Shown: positions 6,598 to 8,190 of the stretch, piece after piece
Layout: each line of letters begins with the position of its first letter
Numbering within the stretch: position 1 is the first letter of the stretch
From: an uncultured Gemmatimonadota bacterium
GTDB lineage: Bacteria; Gemmatimonadota; Gemmatimonadetes; Gemmatimonadales; Gemmatimonadaceae
Direction of reading: 5' to 3'
Length of the DNA: 8,190 nt
NCBI GenBank assembly: GCA_946480295.1
Contig: CAMLIT010000157.1
Span: 1-8,190 of the forward strand
Notes under the pieces: generated by a model
The model's input: the letters and a program-made list of their open reading frames with translations, nothing else
Databases searched by the model: none
What the model was told of the DNA's origin: nothing
Made by a program: the position numbers and the translations under genes

Positions 6598-7070
6598 GGC
6601 CGGCGCTCCGCGTGGGGCGCGCGCGCGGCGCGCTGGATCGCGGCGACGACGCGCGGATGGGTGCCGCAGCGGCAGACGTTGCCCTGCAGCGTGCGCGCGA
6701 TCTGCGCCTCGTTCGGCGAGGGCGTCGCGCGCAGGAGGGCGACGCCGGCCATGATCATCCCCGGCGTGCAGTACGCGCACTGGAACGCCTGCTCGTCGAG
6801 GAAGGCCTGCTGCACCGGGTGCAGCGTCCCGTCGCGCTCGAGCCCCTCGATCGTGGTGACGGGCCTGCCGGCGGCGCTCCCCACCGGCGTCATGCAGGCA
6901 TGGACGGCCTCGTCGCCGAGCAGGACGGTGCACGCGCCGCACTGTCCCTCGCCGCAGCCGTACTTGGTGCCGGTGAGCGAGAGCTCCTCCCGCAGCACTC
7001 CGAGGAGGCTGCGCGAGGGGTCCACGTCCAGCGCGTGCCGCCTGCCGTTCACCTCGAGCTCGATCCGCAT
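6594..7070 (-). CDS. [2Fe-2S] subunit of the molybdenum hydroxylase (IorA-like)
   Basis: A 158-residue small subunit of the CoxS/IorA type that passes electrons from the molybdenum centre. The plant-type ferredoxin domain holds the first cluster through C39, C44, C47 and C59 (GCGEGQCGACTV). The C-terminal helical domain holds the second through C98, C101, C133 and C135 (CAYCTPGM and NVCRCGTH). All eight ligands are present and the length is normal. The start is ATG at 7070, with GGAGGT six bases before it; the frame continues upstream, but that stretch is unlike the family. It has no signal peptide, so it most likely crosses the membrane together with the Tat-signal-bearing partner encoded just downstream. 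The 4-base overlap between the two genes implies coupled translation and equal amounts. Confidence 0.96.
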   Translation of the reverse strand: MRIELEVNGRRHALDVDPSRSLLGVLREELSLTGTKYGCGEGQCGACTVLLGDEAVHACMTPVGSAAGRPVTTIEGLERDGTLHPVQQAFLDEQAFQCAYCTPGMIMAGVALLRATPSPNEAQIARTLQGNVCRCGTHPRVVAAIQRAARAPHAERRP

Positions 7071-7264
7071 CGCTCCACCTCCCGGCGGGGACCGCGTCGC
7101 GGGCAGGGCGCGGGACCACGGTGGTAGCCCGACCGTGCCTGACCGATCCGCTCCTCGCTGCCAGATGAGTGCCGCCGCGCTTCGTGCGTCCAATCAACCG
7201 CGCGAAGGCGCCGGCCGCCAGCGGGAGATGCGGACAGACGGCTGGCCGCCGGGCCGCGCTCTCG
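7071..7264 (-). promoter_or_regulatory. Upstream region of the molybdenum hydroxylase operon
   Basis: This 194-bp gap should carry the operon's promoter, since a hairpin follows the lipoprotein gene at its right end. TTGATT (around 7195-7190) resembles a -35 box, but no matching -10 box is convincing, so no promoter is called. The ribosome binding site GGGAGGTGGAG (7083-7073) is clear. Confidence 0.35.
7211..7252 (-). terminator. Candidate terminator hairpin after the lipoprotein gene
   Basis: A 12-bp GC-rich stem with one mismatch (arms 7241-7252 and 7211-7222) encloses an 18-nt loop, starting 13 nt after the TGA at 7265. No T-run follows, so its strength as an intrinsic terminator is doubtful, but its position fits the end of a transcript. 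Confidence 0.42.
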
Positions 7265-7879
7265 TCAGGTGCCCGTGATCGCCGCGTACGCCGCGGTCTG
7301 CACCGCGGCCGCCGTCGTCGTGCGGCTCTGCGCCGCCGTGCCGGTGAGCCAGAGCTCGGAGTTGAGGTCCCAGACCACGCTCACGCTGCTCCCCGCGTCC
7401 ACGTGCACGGGCTGGATCTGCTTCTCGATCACCACCTGGCCGCTGCCGAGCGAGACGACCGTGCCCGCGTAGCTGGTGCCGCCGACCGTCCCGGTCGCCG
7501 TCGCCTGGGCGCCGTCGCTGAAGACGAGCCGCGCGTAGGCGTAGGTGCCGACGTGGACGGAGGCGTTCGCCGTGAGCTGCGTCGCGCTCGTCGTGCTCTG
7601 CAGCGCCACGCTGACGTTCGCCGGCTGGCCGAGCGAGTACCAGGTGCGCCCGTCCATCGAGATCTGCGCCTGCACGTCGCCGGAGAGCGTGCCGGTGTAG
7701 CTGCTGGAGTTGCTGCCGCCGGTGCCGCTGCTCGACGTGCTGCTCGGGTTGTCGTTCAGGATGACGCTGCTGACGGTCGCCTGCGTGCCGAGCGAGGTGG
7801 CGGTGTCGCCGCCGCACGCGGCGAGCAGCGGGACGAGGATGGCCGCGGCGGCGCGGGCGATGTTGCGGGTGCGGTGCAT
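7265..7879 (-). CDS. Lipoprotein of unknown function
   Basis: I do not recognise this 204-residue protein. It begins with a classic lipoprotein signal: basic residues (HRTRNIAR), a hydrophobic core, and lipobox LAAC with Cys22, followed by GGD. A Ser/Thr/Gly/Asn-rich flexible linker spans about 45-60. The rest (about 62-204) looks like an all-beta domain, with VGTYAYARLVFSDG (110-123), GTVGGTSYAGTVVSLGSGQV and VVWDLNSELWL. The GTYAYARLVFS and DLN pattern loosely recalls DUF4382-like secreted domains, but this is only an impression. The mature part contains no cysteine apart from the lipidated one. ATG at 7879 is chosen over an in-frame ATG at 7936 because it begins the signal sequence and has AGGAG (7893-7889) nine bases upstream. 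A long inverted repeat lies just upstream of it. Confidence 0.85.
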   Translation of the reverse strand: MHRTRNIARAAAAILVPLLAACGGDTATSLGTQATVSSVILNDNPSSTSSSGTGGSNSSSYTGTLSGDVQAQISMDGRTWYSLGQPANVSVALQSTTSATQLTANASVHVGTYAYARLVFSDGAQATATGTVGGTSYAGTVVSLGSGQVVIEKQIQPVHVDAGSSVSVVWDLNSELWLTGTAAQSRTTTAAAVQTAAYAAITGT

Positions 7880-7917
7880 GGCGTGGTGCTCCTGTCGGGC
7901 GATGGCTCTCGTTGAAC

Positions 7918-7964
7918 GACGCGGACCGTGAGCCACGCCTACAGCCGTGGTCGCGGTCCGCGTC
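7918..7964. promoter_or_regulatory. Perfect 11-bp inverted repeat upstream of the lipoprotein gene
   Basis: Arms GACGCGGACCG (7918-7928) and CGGTCCGCGTC (7954-7964) are exactly complementary. A second, inner stem (CCACG at 7933-7937 with CGTGG at 7946-7950) makes a two-part hairpin with an 8-nt loop. It lies 39 bp upstream of the lipoprotein start. No T-run follows on either strand, which argues against a simple terminator. It could be an operator, a structured 5' leader or a processing site. Confidence 0.6.
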
Positions 7965-8007
7965 GCTGGGCTTCACCCGGGCAGGTTGCAAGCGGGGGGC
8001 CAGTCGC

Positions 8008-8112
8008 GGGGGGGGGGGGGGGGGGGGACCGCCCCCCCCCCGCGCGCGCCCGGCGGCGGCGCGCCCCCCCCCCCCCCCCCCGCCCCCCCCCCCGCCCCCC
8101 CCCCCCCCCCCG
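8008..8112. other. Long G and C homopolymer tract, probably an assembly or sequencing artefact
   Basis: A run of 20 G (8008-8027) is followed after four bases by a run of 10 C (8032-8041), then by C runs of 18, 11 and 17 separated by single G bases. Such runs are unlike the rest of the window and sit within 200 bases of its end, so they look like sequencing or assembly error. The flanking bases 7965-8007 and 8113-8190 show no gene or motif that I can support, and their order is not reliable. Confidence 0.8.
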
Positions 8113-8190
8113 TCCAATACGCCGACTTGTTACCCCGCGGTCGGCCCCGGGGGAGTGACCCAAACCCACAGATACGGGGGCACAGTAAAC

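Noticed and set aside
6598..7197. Long N-terminal extension fused to the molybdopterin subunit
   Set aside because: It is the shifted-frame shadow of the [2Fe-2S] subunit; the Tat signal at 6597 marks the real start.
4642..7278. 878-codon open frame on the plus strand
   Set aside because: It lies antisense to the IorA/IorB genes; its Arg/His/Pro/Val-rich translation is the usual shadow of a high-GC gene and shows no family motifs.
7880..7936. Upstream ATG at 7936 for the lipoprotein
   Set aside because: It would add 19 residues before the signal sequence and lacks a good ribosome binding site; the ATG at 7879 has AGGAG at a suitable distance.
8008..8112. G-quadruplex or phase-variable homopolymer switch
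   Set aside because: There is no gene in register to switch, and the density and position at the end fit an artefact better.

Overview
The window is very GC-rich, with a strong G/C bias at third codon positions. All seven genes that I can support read leftward, on the minus strand. The coding style suggests a Gram-negative, high-GC environmental bacterium: two lipoproteins, a Tat-exported molybdenum hydroxylase and an RND-type efflux adaptor. Gemmatimonadota is my best guess, but this rests on general resemblance only. The right end degenerates into long G and C homopolymers and looks like a poor-quality contig end.

From right to left (the direction of transcription), the layout is as follows. 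(1) 8190-7880: no gene; homopolymer tract, then a long perfect inverted repeat just upstream of the next gene. (2) 7879-7265: lipoprotein of unknown function. (3) 7070-4420: a tight two-gene operon with an ATGA overlap. It encodes the [2Fe-2S] subunit and the Tat-exported molybdopterin subunit of an isoquinoline-1-oxidoreductase-like (IorA/IorB type) enzyme. (4) 4266-4015: a small GlsB/YeaQ/YmgE-type membrane protein, ending in a clear intrinsic terminator that abuts four tandem 7-bp repeats. (5) 4014-3533: about 480 bp without a gene, carrying three related degenerate repeat units. (6) 3532-2351: exported serine hydrolase of the beta-lactamase/class C fold. (7) 2254-1532: DUF421 (YetF/YcaP-like) membrane protein, preceded by a possible 11-codon leader ORF whose stop overlaps its GTG start. 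(8) 1368-1: RND periplasmic adaptor lipoprotein, cut off by the left edge.

Only the IorA/IorB pair is clearly one functional unit. The other genes seem to be single-gene units separated by hairpins. A shared theme is the cell envelope: every predicted product except the IorA subunit is exported, lipid-anchored or membrane-embedded, and IorA probably travels with its Tat partner. I found no CRISPR array, tRNA, rRNA, transposase, integrase or defence system. I did not find a convincing new multi-gene system. The most unusual signals are non-coding: the heptamer array fused to a terminator, the intergenic repeat family, the coupled leader ORF and the dyad upstream of the lipoprotein.
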